A stretch of 64,000 nucleotides of DNA from UBA3263 sp964554335. GTDB lineage: Bacteria > Bacteroidota > Bacteroidia > Bacteroidales > Muribaculaceae. Position 1 is the first letter of the stretch. The number at the start of each line of letters is the position of its first letter. The position numbers and the translations under genes are program-made. Of this stretch, positions 1 to 10,499 are shown piece after piece. The stretch covers positions 1-64,000 of the forward strand of contig CAZKOF010000004.1 in the NCBI GenBank assembly GCA_964554335.1. Reading direction: 5' to 3'. Under the pieces are notes generated by a model, which saw only the letters and a list, made by a program, of their open reading frames with translations, was not told the DNA's origin and searched no databases.

Positions 1-1901
<1,901 letters not shown>

Positions 1902-1941
1902 TCCGTTAGTCCCCGACATCCTATAGATATCAACAGTTAAT

Positions 1942-1991
1942 GTCAAGTCGTGACGACCGCGCATAAGCGACGACACGACTTGACTCTTTTT
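1942..1991 (+). terminator. Intrinsic terminator after ppdK
   Basis: GTCAAGTCGTG and its exact complement CACGACTTGAC form an 11-bp stem around a 21-nt loop, followed directly by TCTTTTT. The loop side carries further partial complementarity. Confidence 0.8.
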
Positions 1992-2012
1992 CATCATAAA
2001 TATTATGGGCAA

Positions 2013-2440
2013 ATGGGCAAAATCAAATTTAAGCCGAGGTTCGACGGCTCAACATGGTCCATCATTGCATTGTGTGTGGTTTCCTGCATATGGCCCCTGC
2101 TGTTGGACACGAGCCTGATGATGATAGCCATCCTGACATCCTGTCTGGTCATATGCATGGTTCCATTCTTCAGCATTTGTATGAAATCGACGGCAACGAG
2201 CTCGTCGTCTACCAATTCTGGCATTCCAGCCGCTTTCCCATAGCGAAAATCAAAGAGGTGGCACCTACTAAAACCATGCTCGCGGCACCGGCAACATCCA
2301 TCACCCACCGCCTCGCCATCACCTTCACCGACCGCAAGGTCCTCAAAAGCAGCACGCCCCTGATAATCTCCCCCGCCAACCCCCAACAATTCTGCGCCAC
2401 CCTCCTCTCCCTCAACCCCGCCATCACCATCCACCAATGA
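2013..2440 (+). pseudogene. PH-domain-like (DUF1200-type) membrane protein gene with a frameshift
   Basis: Two adjacent frames together make one plausible protein. The first begins MGKIKFKPRFDGS and holds two hydrophobic stretches. The second continues YEIDGNELVVYQFW and ends near SPANPQQFCATLLSLNP. A short membrane hairpin followed by a small beta domain ending in a SPxxPxxF...L...NP segment is typical of bacterial PH-like family DUF1200 (bPH). The frame changes close to 2172-2182; loss of a single T in a former TGTTAT would explain it and restore FFSICYEIDG. The upstream frame would otherwise end at about 2243. Either the gene is recently inactivated or the assembly has a one-base error. 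Family assignment is from pattern memory and moderately sure. Confidence 0.6.
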
Positions 2441-2658
2441 TACTATCTGACACTATCTCGCTTCATCGCACATTGACCGCCACACAGACCGGGACAATAG
2501 TATGCCGTATAGCAGAGACTCTCGGCATACCAACCTATGAGGCGTTCCGCCGCTTCATCAGGAGCAAGACTTACGCCAACTTTCGCATAGCAGGGTCAGC
2601 TTTATCAATGTGTGGCGACCCTGCCATAGTAGAAGAATTTCTCCGCGAAAGCAAGTAA
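2437..2658 (+). CDS. Small hypothetical protein, translationally coupled to the PH-domain gene
   Basis: A 73-residue soluble protein whose start codon overlaps the stop of the preceding broken gene as ATGA, the classic arrangement for coupled translation. The core (RIAETLGIPTYEAFRRF, then SKTY) looks helical and resembles small Bacteroidales ORFs of unknown role with an A...F...SKTY pattern. I do not recognise a named family with confidence. No signal peptide, membrane segment or cysteine cluster is seen. If the upstream gene is truly frameshifted, coupling would be disturbed because ribosomes in the first frame stop about 190 nt earlier. Confidence 0.5.
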   Translation: MILSDTISLHRTLTATQTGTIVCRIAETLGIPTYEAFRRFIRSKTYANFRIAGSALSMCGDPAIVEEFLRESK

Positions 2659-2742
2659 ATTAAAGCTTTAACGCACTGCGAAAGTACGATAAAGCCCACC
2701 ATGCGGAAAAGACAGGTGTCTTATTTTTCAGTCCAGTCTACT

Positions 2743-3321
2743 TTATATGAAATGGAATAGGAGACAACTGTGTTGTGTGATATCGTTTCTATGTAAAATT
2801 GGTCTATTAAAAAATTCGTAAGTATAATTGCGAGTTAAATCCAAATCACCGTCTCTATCAAAAAATAATGAGGATTTCAATAGATTATTTGAATTTAGCC
2901 CAAATACTCCTTGCATAAATAATGGACTATGATGCCAGGAGTTGATTACGACAGGAATGATTACGGGATACGCAACGGCATATGTCGAATATTCATATTT
3001 TGTTGTGGTATAAACGACTGATTTTCCGTAAAAATCTTGGTATTCTTTTAGATTGCCGTTTTCCCAAATAAGATAATCTTCCCAAATCCAAGATTTATCT
3101 CAGACGTTGGCAGTAACATTTTCGCCGACACCCTGTACCTCTGAATGTTTAACGATATTAAGATGATTGTCAGAAGAGTAAGCAAATTCAAGACGATTTG
3201 CAGTGCTCCAGCACGGTCGGCGGCGAAGATTTTTTGTTGCGTATTCATTTATAATTAACGCAACATACCCCAAAAAAACGACCGAGCCGCAATGCTCCCT
3301 TACGAATATACAGCTTTTGCT
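2743..3321 (-). pseudogene. Decayed AT-rich gene of unknown function with an internal stop
   Basis: One minus-strand frame is open for 73 codons, has a TGA at 3102-3100, then runs open for 118 more codons to a TAA. The part before the stop includes a hydrophobic VFLGYVALIIN and EVQGVGENVTANV. The part after reads DKSWIWEDYLIWENGNLKEY and later FFDRDGDLDLTRNYTYEFF. Amino-acid choice looks protein-like throughout, but there is no ATG in a sensible place and the frame is interrupted. Base composition is far more AT-rich than the neighbours, which suggests horizontal origin followed by decay. I do not recognise the family. A recoded TGA is possible but much less likely than decay. Confidence 0.4.
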
Positions 3322-3373
3322 CTACTTATTTGCAAATAAATTATTACTGTTGGGTGTTGCAAAACTGCAAAAT

Positions 3374-3740
3374 CCGACATGAAGGCCGCGCCGGTTCACA
3401 CACACCCCTTCTTTTAGACCACGCTGCAGGGCAGCCCTAAGGCGCATCGCGCCGACAACCATAATTAGCCCCGGGCAAGAGGCGCATAGCGCCCGCAGCC
3501 CGGGTCAGGCAACGAACTCCCGCCCGCCAAGAGCCGCGTAGCGGCGACACTTGGAGAGCATGGTGTGTCGCCGCTACGCGGCTTGATATTGGCAGGTGGA
3601 CACCACGCGGGGAACCTGCGGCTGCGAGCGCTAACGCGCTCCTTGCGGCAGGCTATATATGGTTGGCGGCGCTACGCGCCTTTTGGCTGCTATACAGCAA
3701 TATAGAAAATCAAGATTTGCGATGACTCCCGCCATGTCGG
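3374..3740. repeat. Palindrome-rich intergenic element with inverted ends
   Basis: This gene-free stretch is bounded by CCGACATG (3374-3381) and its complement CATGTCGG (3733-3740). Inside are many short palindromes (GGCGCATAGCGCC, GCCGCGTAGCGGC, GGCGCTACGCGCC types) and a perfect 19-bp inverted repeat at 3532-3550 and 3565-3583 with a 14-nt loop. No convincing ORF is present. It looks like an accumulation of REP- or MITE-like sequence rather than coding DNA. Confidence 0.55.
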
Positions 3741-3762
3741 AGTGCGTTGGCGGGCGACCGGG

Positions 3763-3834
3763 TAGCTCCGCGGGGAATCGAACCCCGATCTAAAGTTTAG
3801 GAAACTTCTATTCTATCCGTTGAACTACGGAGCC
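3763..3834 (-). tRNA. tRNA-Arg, anticodon CCU
   Basis: On the minus strand a 72-nt cloverleaf can be drawn: acceptor GGCTCCG with CGGAGCT (first pair a G-U wobble), D arm GTTC/GAAT, anticodon stem GAAGT/ACTTT with loop TTCCTAA, four-base variable region, and T arm CGGGG-TTCGATT-CCCCG. The anticodon at positions 34-36 is CCT, reading AGG (Arg). The 3' CCA is not encoded. It lies just upstream of the minus-strand epimerase-protease pair and next to a repeat-rich region. Confidence 0.93.
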
Positions 3835-3881
3835 TTCAGTGCGCAGGGGCAAAGTTAGCTATTTTTTTACGCCCGCGCAAA

Positions 3882-4874
3882 TTATTTGTCGGCACGATAG
3901 GCGCTGACCGTCCGGCGGATGCCTTCAACCAGCGGAGTGCGTGCCGTGAATCCGAAGTCGGCGGTGGCGGCGGCGGTTGTGCACTGCCAGTTTCGCTGCT
4001 TCATGATTTTATATTTATCGAGGTTGAGGGTCGAGGCTTTTCCGAAGATCAGCGCAAACTTCTGGGCCATGAAGCTGACGCCTTTGACGGCCCAAAGGGG
4101 CATTCGCAGAGGCAGCACCATGCGGCGGCCAAGTTCGTCGGCAACGATGCGGCGGAACTCGGACTGAGTGTAGCTGCGCGGTTCCGAAATGTTGTAACGC
4201 CGGCCAACGGGTGCCCGGTCGAGCGCCATGAACATGGCTTCGACGAGGTCTTCGACATAGATAAATGTCAGCATCTGCTTGCGATAGCCGACCCCGAAGT
4301 CAACGTGACGGTCAATCGACTTGATCATCATGAGGTAGTCCTGCTCATGCGGACCATAGACGCCCGTTGCGCGGAAAATTATCCACGGCAGTCCGCTCTG
4401 GGTCTCGAGCCATTGTTCGGCCTTGATTTTCGAGAGTCCGTAGCGGGTGTTGGGCCGGGGATAGTCGGTTTCAGATATGGGGGTGTAGTTCTCCTCGTCG
4501 CCCGGGCCTACGGCCGAGAGCGAACTCGTATAGAGTAACTTTTCAGGCACTTTGCCGGCTTCTTTCAGTGCGGAGCCGAACGTGCGCAGGTATTGGAAAT
4601 TGATGCGGTTGAAGTCGGGAAAGTGGGCACACTTGGTTGCCCCGAGGTTGTAGATAACATAGTTCCACGCCTCGGGCGCGGCCTCGAGCGCGACACGCAC
4701 CGCAGCGGGGTCATCATAGTCGAACTCTATGATCTTCAGCCGCTCGTCGGCCAGATAGCGCCGCGAGGTTGTCGGGCGAACGCCAACTGTAGTGTCATAA
4801 CCCAATTCGAGGGCACGGCGGGCAATGAACCCGCCGATAAACCCTCCGGCGCCGACAATGAGCAATCTTTTCAT
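3882..4874 (-). CDS. NAD(P)-dependent epimerase/dehydratase (extended SDR)
   Basis: A 330-residue cytosolic Rossmann-fold enzyme of the extended short-chain dehydrogenase/reductase family, typically acting on nucleotide sugars or related carbonyl substrates. The N-terminus has the nucleotide-binding glycine motif (VGAGGFIGG) and the catalytic pair is Tyr145/Lys149 in YGLSK, with a Ser-rich segment TSSLSAVG before it. Substrate cannot be read from sequence. Its ATG overlaps the stop codon of the upstream C10 protease gene by four bases (ATGA), so the two are co-transcribed and probably translationally coupled, although their functions look unrelated. Length is normal for the family. Confidence 0.88.
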   Translation of the reverse strand: MKRLLIVGAGGFIGGFIARRALELGYDTTVGVRPTTSRRYLADERLKIIEFDYDDPAAVRVALEAAPEAWNYVIYNLGATKCAHFPDFNRINFQYLRTFGSALKEAGKVPEKLLYTSSLSAVGPGDEENYTPISETDYPRPNTRYGLSKIKAEQWLETQSGLPWIIFRATGVYGPHEQDYLMMIKSIDRHVDFGVGYRKQMLTFIYVEDLVEAMFMALDRAPVGRRYNISEPRSYTQSEFRRIVADELGRRMVLPLRMPLWAVKGVSFMAQKFALIFGKASTLNLDKYKIMKQRNWQCTTAAATADFGFTARTPLVEGIRRTVSAYRADK

Positions 4875-7210
4875 CGCACGACTTTCGTTACCGTCGAACC
4901 GCGACGCATCAGATAAACGCCCTTTGCAGGGTTTGCTATACGGCGACCCGCCAGATCATAAAAGCTGACCGGAGCCGAGGCGTCCGAAGCCGAAATTTCG
5001 TCGATTGCGGCATCTTCGAGCAGGGTGAAGTTCAGGCGCTTATGGCCTGAGGTTTCGGTGAGTTCGCCCTTATAGTCATAGTAGACATAGGTTGTGTAGT
5101 CCATGCCGATGACGCCTTCGGGGAACTTGCCGGTAACGGTCACTTCTGCCGATGCGCCATTCCCGATACTGACGGGGTCAGACTCAATGCGGGTCACGTA
5201 GGTATTGTAGTTTCCTTTTTCGTTCAGCTGAATAACAATGGGCGCGTTATATTCACCCTCCGCTGCTTCGACGGTGACGTTGAATACGAGGTTGTTGATT
5301 GACGGATTGACACATTCGAGTTTCGTTGTTGTCAGTTTTGCCGCGGATTGAACCGTCACATTGACAGGTTCGGAAATGCGGTTGCCCAACCGGTCTTGGA
5401 GATAGATGACATATTCACCCGACTTTCCGATATACTCCTCGCTGAGCAGCAGCGAAGCAGAGAACTCTCCCGACTCGCCCGGCTCCATGGCGACAGACAG
5501 TCCGCCGAGCACCACCGACGAAGAGGACGCAACAGAGGTTGCGAGCCACGCCTCGACGAGGCCGTCGTAATAGAGTTCACCGCTATTGGTCAGCTTTATT
5601 GTTGCAACATATTTCACGCCGGGTACGATAATTTCAGGTGCCGTAAACTCCGTTGCCGTGAGTTTGGCATAGTCAGTCTGGCCGAAAGTTATAGTCCCGT
5701 TGCTGACTGTGGCCGGGAACGAGTTTCCGTAGCCAATGGGGATATATATGTCGTAATATTTTCCGCTGGCGGCGTTAAGAATCGCAGGGCTGACAGTGTA
5801 GTCTCCGTCGGCAAGGGTTGTCGGTATGGAGATGCTTGCGCTGCCGTAAGCGCCATAGAAAGGCTTGGTCTGTGGAAAGGTCGAAGAAGCCGCAGCATGA
5901 TAGACGGTGCCATTCTCATGAGTGAACTTAACCGCCATGCGGGCAGAAGATGCTGTCACGCATCCCAGATTGTAGACCACGCCCTGACCGGCATAGTAGA
6001 ATCCGGCGCTGCTTCCGAGTGTTACCGACTTGGAAGTTGCATAGAACGCGTCGGTGGTGGAGAATGTCAGCGGAGCGTCGGCCTGAGGTGTAGTTGCCCC
6101 GGGGTTGAGGTTAAATATTGCGCCCTGACTGATATCGAAGCCGGCCGAGGGGTATGCGCCGCCAATTCCCTGCGCCTCGGGATCGAGGGCTGTAAGGCGG
6201 AAGTAGCCGTCGCTGACACCTCCCCAGCCCCAGTTGAGATGGAAATAGCCGTCGGATTTATAACCGTCGACAACAAAGGCATGGCCTACCGGCTCCGCGT
6301 CGGCGGTAACGCCGTCATAGTAGAGAGGATAGCCCGAAGCGAGCACATCGTAGACCATTTCCTGCCACTGCGACAGAGTGAACCATGAACGCTCAAGATG
6401 CTGAGCCGTGCAGTCATAGCCGAAGTTACGCACTAGACCGACAACGCCGGACCGGCTGTCAGCCCCGCTGCCCCAGTAGGAGTATTCCATGTCGCAAGCA
6501 TAGCCGATAGCCTTCATCAGGGTCGCAACGGCATTTTTCTGTTCATCCGTGGCCGACGAAGTATATACATCAACCATATTATCCCAGTCGAGGATCACAT
6601 CGTCGAAATTCATCGAAAGGGTCTGGCCTCCGGTAGTCCACTTGTAAGAATATGTTCCGCCGGAGCACTTTTCGGGATACTCATAAACTTTGAGCACCTG
6701 AGCCAAAGCCGTTGCCACACATCCGGTATATGAGCGATAGCCGCTCAGAACGGGGCACTGGTCATTGTATGGGGCACCCTGATCCCAGCGGGTCTTGCAA
6801 ATCGGTTCAACGGGGGCGAAGTCGACTTCGGGGGCGTTGCCGCGGATAACGTTTCCGGCACGCTGCGCCTCGATTTCCGCAGCCCAGCAGTTCATCATCC
6901 ACTCCAGAGCCGGGGGCACATCAGCGCCGGGTGTATAATTATCGGTATAACCGATAAGTGCCGGCGTCTCGCTCTCGGCGCTGACCAGCAACATGCCGCC
7001 CGAGTCGGGGGTAAAAAGATAGAGTTCCGGGGCGGAGCCGTCGAGCGCCACGACGCGCGCCGGAGTTACGTCTACGGCCGCACGGGAAGCGATCTTGCGG
7101 GCCCCTGAGCCGGCATCGATGCGGGCAAGAGCCTCGGCCGGCGACAGAATTTCAGCGGTCGCCGTCGCGGCGGCCAGCAGAGCCGTAAAATAGATAAGTG
7201 TACGTTTCAT
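4871..7210 (-). CDS. Secreted C10 (streptopain-like) cysteine protease
   Basis: A 779-residue extracellular or surface protease of family C10, related to streptopain and the Bacteroides fragilis C10 proteases. It has an N-terminal signal peptide (MKRTLIYFTALLAA...), a Spi-like propeptide region to about residue 125, and a catalytic domain with Cys164 in YTGCVATALAQ and His310 in PVGHAFVVDGY, followed by the Trp-rich LNWGWGG. The C-terminal 400 residues look like beta-sandwich adhesion modules. The protein ends in a short YDLAGRRI...KGVYL tail like several other secreted proteins here, possibly a sorting signal. Catalytic residues are intact, so activity is expected; the natural substrate is unknown. 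Confidence 0.92.
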   Translation of the reverse strand: MKRTLIYFTALLAAATATAEILSPAEALARIDAGSGARKIASRAAVDVTPARVVALDGSAPELYLFTPDSGGMLLVSAESETPALIGYTDNYTPGADVPPALEWMMNCWAAEIEAQRAGNVIRGNAPEVDFAPVEPICKTRWDQGAPYNDQCPVLSGYRSYTGCVATALAQVLKVYEYPEKCSGGTYSYKWTTGGQTLSMNFDDVILDWDNMVDVYTSSATDEQKNAVATLMKAIGYACDMEYSYWGSGADSRSGVVGLVRNFGYDCTAQHLERSWFTLSQWQEMVYDVLASGYPLYYDGVTADAEPVGHAFVVDGYKSDGYFHLNWGWGGVSDGYFRLTALDPEAQGIGGAYPSAGFDISQGAIFNLNPGATTPQADAPLTFSTTDAFYATSKSVTLGSSAGFYYAGQGVVYNLGCVTASSARMAVKFTHENGTVYHAAASSTFPQTKPFYGAYGSASISIPTTLADGDYTVSPAILNAASGKYYDIYIPIGYGNSFPATVSNGTITFGQTDYAKLTATEFTAPEIIVPGVKYVATIKLTNSGELYYDGLVEAWLATSVASSSSVVLGGLSVAMEPGESGEFSASLLLSEEYIGKSGEYVIYLQDRLGNRISEPVNVTVQSAAKLTTTKLECVNPSINNLVFNVTVEAAEGEYNAPIVIQLNEKGNYNTYVTRIESDPVSIGNGASAEVTVTGKFPEGVIGMDYTTYVYYDYKGELTETSGHKRLNFTLLEDAAIDEISASDASAPVSFYDLAGRRIANPAKGVYLMRRGSTVTKVVR

Positions 7211-7277
7211 TCATTATGATGCTTTATAGAATAATTTTTTACTTTCGTTTTGCGCATGACTGTTGCTCCACACCGGT

Positions 7278-9095
7278 TCATGCCGGTTTCTTGGTCATCG
7301 AGTCGCGGATCGTGTCAACAACATTGATAATGTAGTCACCAACCTTTTCGAGGTCGGCAATGGCGTCCATATAGAAGATGCCTGCCTGATAGTCATAAAG
7401 GCCGTTATTGATATTCTCGACATTCTTTGCGCGCAGCTGATTGCGGAGGTTATTGATTTCGCGCTCTTTGTTATATGCATTAAGCAACTGCTCCTCGCGC
7501 ACGGTCTCGATATTTTCGAGCATGTTAATCATTCCGTTCATCGCTTCGGAAACGAGCACGAACATCGAGTCGATATTATCTTTAATCATGTCGTTGAAGT
7601 GAACGTTGACCTCCTGTTTGCGGGCAAGCACGCGGCCGAAATTGTTGCAACTGTCACCAATCGATTCGATTTCGGAGTTGATGTTGAACAGGGCGGTCAC
7701 GCGGCGTTTCCCGTCGTTGCTGAGGCGTCCCTGGCCCGTGCGGTTGAGGAAGTCGGCAATCTCGCGCTCCATGCGGTCTGAAATGTCTTCATACTTTTCA
7801 AGCCGCGAATAGAGCTGATTGAACTCTTTGGTCTTGGCGTTCATATGGAGCAGGTCTTTAGCCATGCCGACCATACGGTCAACCCGTTGGGCAAACACTC
7901 CGACCTCCTTCTCGACCTGCACGATATTGAGTTCCGAAGCGCTGATGCGCGAGCCGCCGATGTACTTGAGCGAGAATTCCTCGTCTTGTTTCTTTGAGGG
8001 GATGAGCCATTCAACAATCTTGACGTAGGTGTTGGTAAACCATATCATTACGCCGAGGTTAATAATATTGTAGAACGTGTGGTAGAGCGACATGCCGAAG
8101 CTGACCGAAATCTGCATCGCGGCAATCTGGCGGATAACATGATGGCTCGCGGGCAAGGAGTTGTCGAAGATATGATTATAGACGTCGGGCTGAGTCTCGG
8201 CAATGTGAGCGACATAATCGTAGAGAGCCGTCGGGTCACCCTGACCGATAAAACCGGTCATCCAGTCAATCATATGGACAAACGGCGTGAACACAGGCAG
8301 CATCCATATTAGACCGAGAATATTGAAAACCAAGTGGCCCATAGCCGTGCGCTTGGCCCCGACGTTGCCGCTCATCGATGCCAATAGCGGGGTGATTGTC
8401 GTGCCGAGGTTGGCACCGAGCACCAGAGCGCAGGCCAAGTCAAACGTAATCCAACCCTTCGCACACATTATAAGAGTGATTGCAAAAGTCGCGGCCGAGG
8501 ATTGTATCACCATGGTAAGCAAGCAACCTACCGCGGCAAAAATCAGCACGGAGCCGAAGCCCAGGTCGGTATAGCGCTGCAGGAAAGCGAACATTTCGGG
8601 ATTGCTCTGCAGGTCGGGGAGATAGGTGCTGATAAGGTCCAATCCCATGAATAAAAACGCGAAACCGATAAGAAACTCGCCGAAACTCTTGTTGCGGCTC
8701 GCCGAGGTGAACATCAGCGGAACGGCCAGCGCGCAGAGCGGGAGCATGAACGCCGACATATTGACTTTGAAGCCGAACAGGGCGATAATCCAGGCGGTGA
8801 ACGTCGTGCCGACATTGGCGCCCATCATTACCGACATTGCCTGCGACAGGGTCATCAGACCGGCGTTTACAAAGCTGACGACCATTACGGTCGAAGCCGA
8901 CGACGACTGGATTAAAGCAGTGATTATGATGCCCGTCAGAGTTCCGGTCAAGCGGTTGCGGGTCATCAGAGAAAGAATGTGGCGGAGACGGTCGCCTGCA
9001 ACCTTCTGCAGGCCTTCGCTCATTACCTTCATGCCATACAAAAACAGGCACACTGCGCCCAGCAGGCACAACAGGTCAAGAATGCTATAGCTCAT
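7278..9095 (-). CDS. Na/Pi cotransporter family protein with PhoU-like domain
   Basis: A 605-residue inner-membrane protein. The N-terminal half carries the duplicated Na/Pi-cotransporter repeat: two QSSSA/QSSAA-type signatures (ITALIQSSSASTVM and MVIQSSAATFAI) about 130 residues apart, embedded in many hydrophobic segments. The C-terminal 200 residues are soluble and helical like PhoU. The family (PF02690, NptA/YjbB-like) imports or exports phosphate coupled to sodium. It is a stand-alone gene: 67 nt separates it from the protease start on one side and it is divergent from the flavodoxin-like gene on the other. No recognisable TAnnTTTG promoter is placed well before its start. Confidence 0.92.
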   Translation of the reverse strand: MSYSILDLLCLLGAVCLFLYGMKVMSEGLQKVAGDRLRHILSLMTRNRLTGTLTGIIITALIQSSSASTVMVVSFVNAGLMTLSQAMSVMMGANVGTTFTAWIIALFGFKVNMSAFMLPLCALAVPLMFTSASRNKSFGEFLIGFAFLFMGLDLISTYLPDLQSNPEMFAFLQRYTDLGFGSVLIFAAVGCLLTMVIQSSAATFAITLIMCAKGWITFDLACALVLGANLGTTITPLLASMSGNVGAKRTAMGHLVFNILGLIWMLPVFTPFVHMIDWMTGFIGQGDPTALYDYVAHIAETQPDVYNHIFDNSLPASHHVIRQIAAMQISVSFGMSLYHTFYNIINLGVMIWFTNTYVKIVEWLIPSKKQDEEFSLKYIGGSRISASELNIVQVEKEVGVFAQRVDRMVGMAKDLLHMNAKTKEFNQLYSRLEKYEDISDRMEREIADFLNRTGQGRLSNDGKRRVTALFNINSEIESIGDSCNNFGRVLARKQEVNVHFNDMIKDNIDSMFVLVSEAMNGMINMLENIETVREEQLLNAYNKEREINNLRNQLRAKNVENINNGLYDYQAGIFYMDAIADLEKVGDYIINVVDTIRDSMTKKPA

Positions 9096-9178
9096 TGTTT
9101 GCTATCAGTAGTTTGGTCTTTGTTGCCGCAAATTTAAGAAACATTCCTCAAACTTCCCAAATTTCTGCAAAATTTCCT

Positions 9179-9186
9179 TAACTTTG
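9179..9186 (+). promoter_or_regulatory. Promoter -7 box TAACTTTG
   Basis: A perfect TAnnTTTG box ends 5 nt before the ATG of the flavodoxin-like gene, so transcription probably starts at or next to the start codon. Confidence 0.6.
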
Positions 9187-9191
9187 TCGTC

Positions 9192-9818
9192 ATGAAAGTT
9201 CTACTCATCAACGGAAGTCCTCATAAAGAAGGGAACACCGCAACGGCCCTCCTGGCCCTCGCCAATCAGCTCGAAACAAACGGATTGGAAACGCAAACCC
9301 TATGGATTGGCACACAAGCCGTACAGGGGTGCATCGGCTGCTACAAATGTGCCGAGCTCGGCCGATGCATCTTCCAAGACAAACTCTATAACGACGTGCG
9401 CGCCGCCCTGAAAACGGCCGATGCCCTCGTCGTCGGTTCCCCGACCTACTATGCCGGCCCCAACGGGTCGCTCTGCGCCCTGCTCGACCGCCTGTTCTAC
9501 TCTTCCGGCGCACACCTGCGCGGCAAACCCGCGGCCGCCGTAGCCATATGTCGTCGCGGAGGCGGAACAACAACCTTTGAGCGCCTCAACAAGTACTTCG
9601 AGATGATGAGCATGCCGATGCCCAACTCCCAATATTGGAACCTCGTCTACGGACGACGCCCCGGTGACGCCCTGCTCGACGGCGAAGGGATGCAGACGAT
9701 GCGCACCCTGGCCAACAACATGGCCTGGCTGCTCCGCGCAATCGCCGCCACACCCCGTCCCGAACAGGAACCCTGGCAGATGACCAACTTCATCCGCCGT
9801 GACCTCGCCGCCGACTAA
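9192..9818 (+). CDS. Flavodoxin-like NADPH-dependent FMN reductase family protein
   Basis: A 208-residue cytosolic flavodoxin-fold protein. The phosphate-binding loop for FMN is seen in INGSPHKEGNTA at residues 6-17, followed by a cysteine cluster C47-x2-C50-x2-C53-x5-C59 (GCIGCYKCAELGRC) typical of the iron-sulfur-flavoprotein/multimeric flavodoxin WrbA-like group, and a PTYYAGPNG segment near residue 93. It likely performs NAD(P)H- or ferredoxin-linked electron transfer or quinone/flavin reduction; the partner is unknown. The cysteine spacing is compact as in Isf proteins, but whether it binds a cluster cannot be decided from sequence. The start is fixed by a promoter box only 5 nt upstream. 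Confidence 0.85.
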   Translation: MKVLLINGSPHKEGNTATALLALANQLETNGLETQTLWIGTQAVQGCIGCYKCAELGRCIFQDKLYNDVRAALKTADALVVGSPTYYAGPNGSLCALLDRLFYSSGAHLRGKPAAAVAICRRGGGTTTFERLNKYFEMMSMPMPNSQYWNLVYGRRPGDALLDGEGMQTMRTLANNMAWLLRAIAATPRPEQEPWQMTNFIRRDLAAD

Positions 9819-9830
9819 CCCCGCATAATA

Positions 9831-9899
9831 TTTTTCATTTTTCATTTTTCATTTTTCACTTTTCATTTTTCATTTTTCACTTTTCATTTTTCACTTTTA
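9831..9899. repeat. Heptamer microsatellite (TTTTTCA-type)
   Basis: About nine tandem, slightly varied units of TTTTTCA/CTTTTCA. The complementary form (AAAAATG, AAAAGTT) occurs at four other intergenic places in this window. Confidence 0.85.
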
Positions 9900-9911
9900 A
9901 CTTATTTTTCG

Positions 9912-9919
9912 TAACTTTG
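9912..9919 (+). promoter_or_regulatory. Promoter -7 box TAACTTTG
   Basis: A perfect TAnnTTTG box with no protein-coding gene directly downstream; it would start the candidate structured RNA at about 9925. No clear TTG element is seen upstream, where the heptamer repeat lies. Confidence 0.5.
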
Positions 9920-9924
9920 CCGTC

Positions 9925-10310
9925 GCAGACTGTCCCGCAGAGACCCGGTCGAGGGCATAGCGGGAGGGTCAGCAGACATATAAAAGCGTTTACTCGACGC
10001 TCTTTCTTGGCTTGTTGAAATCTGGAAAACTTCAATGAATCAGTCAGGAATGAAGCAAACGGTAGATGGCTAAGTGGATATGTTAACATCGTCCGATACG
10101 ACGTAAAAACGTCGATATTGGGCTATATGCATATTCCGCGTGAGGCCTCTGCACCGTTGCTCGTTCAACTGATTCGGGCAGTTCCAGGGCCTCAACAAGC
10201 GGGACGGGCAACAAGTATCGGCTCTCACGCTTTTTCATTTCTCAAACCACTAATTATAAACTGCTTGCGAGTGAGTCCGCGGCGCAACATACTCACATTC
10301 GCATTCTAAT
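9925..10310 (+). ncRNA. Candidate structured non-coding RNA upstream of fabD
   Basis: The 680-nt gap before fabD has no convincing ORF but begins with a TAnnTTTG promoter and is full of helices: AGCGT/ACGCT, CGACG-TAAAAA-CGTCG, GAGGCC/GGCCTC and TGCGA-G-TGAGT with ACTCA-CA-TTCGCA near the 3' end. GTCCCGC at 9932-9938 can pair with GCGGGAC at 10199-10205 to close a 270-nt domain, or its TCCCGC can pair locally with GCGGGA at 9960-9965. fabD has its own promoter further on, so this is more likely an independent RNA than a leader. It lacks hallmark sequences of RNase P RNA, tmRNA and SRP RNA as I know them. The 3' end is a guess. Confidence 0.4.
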
Positions 10311-10430
10311 TCTATACATAACACGCAGGCGCCGCCTCCGAGTCGCAATCCCCGCGCCTCGGGGGCGACCTCTGTGAAGGCAACAGATTAAGTTTAAGAG
10401 GCGATGTTTGGGATTGCGGAAATTTTTCCG

Positions 10431-10438
10431 TAAATTTG
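10431..10438 (+). promoter_or_regulatory. fabD promoter, TAAATTTG
   Basis: A TAnnTTTG box with a TTG at 10408-10410, 20 nt upstream. It would give a leader of about 55 nt containing runs of TTAACC and the hairpin TTCGGCCTGAGGCCGAA just before fabD. Confidence 0.6.
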
Positions 10439-10499
10439 CAGCCGAAAATAACCATTAACCCTTAACCCACTAACTTTCGGCCTGAGGCCGAACACTGAT

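Noticed and set aside
3048..3248. 66-codon minus-strand frame with an ATG
   Set aside because: Its frame differs from the longer protein-like reading of the same strand, which continues for 190 codons apart from one stop and looks more like a real ancestral gene.
10118..10309. 63-codon frame inside the RNA candidate upstream of fabD
   Set aside because: No family pattern, poor composition, and it runs through several strong hairpins.
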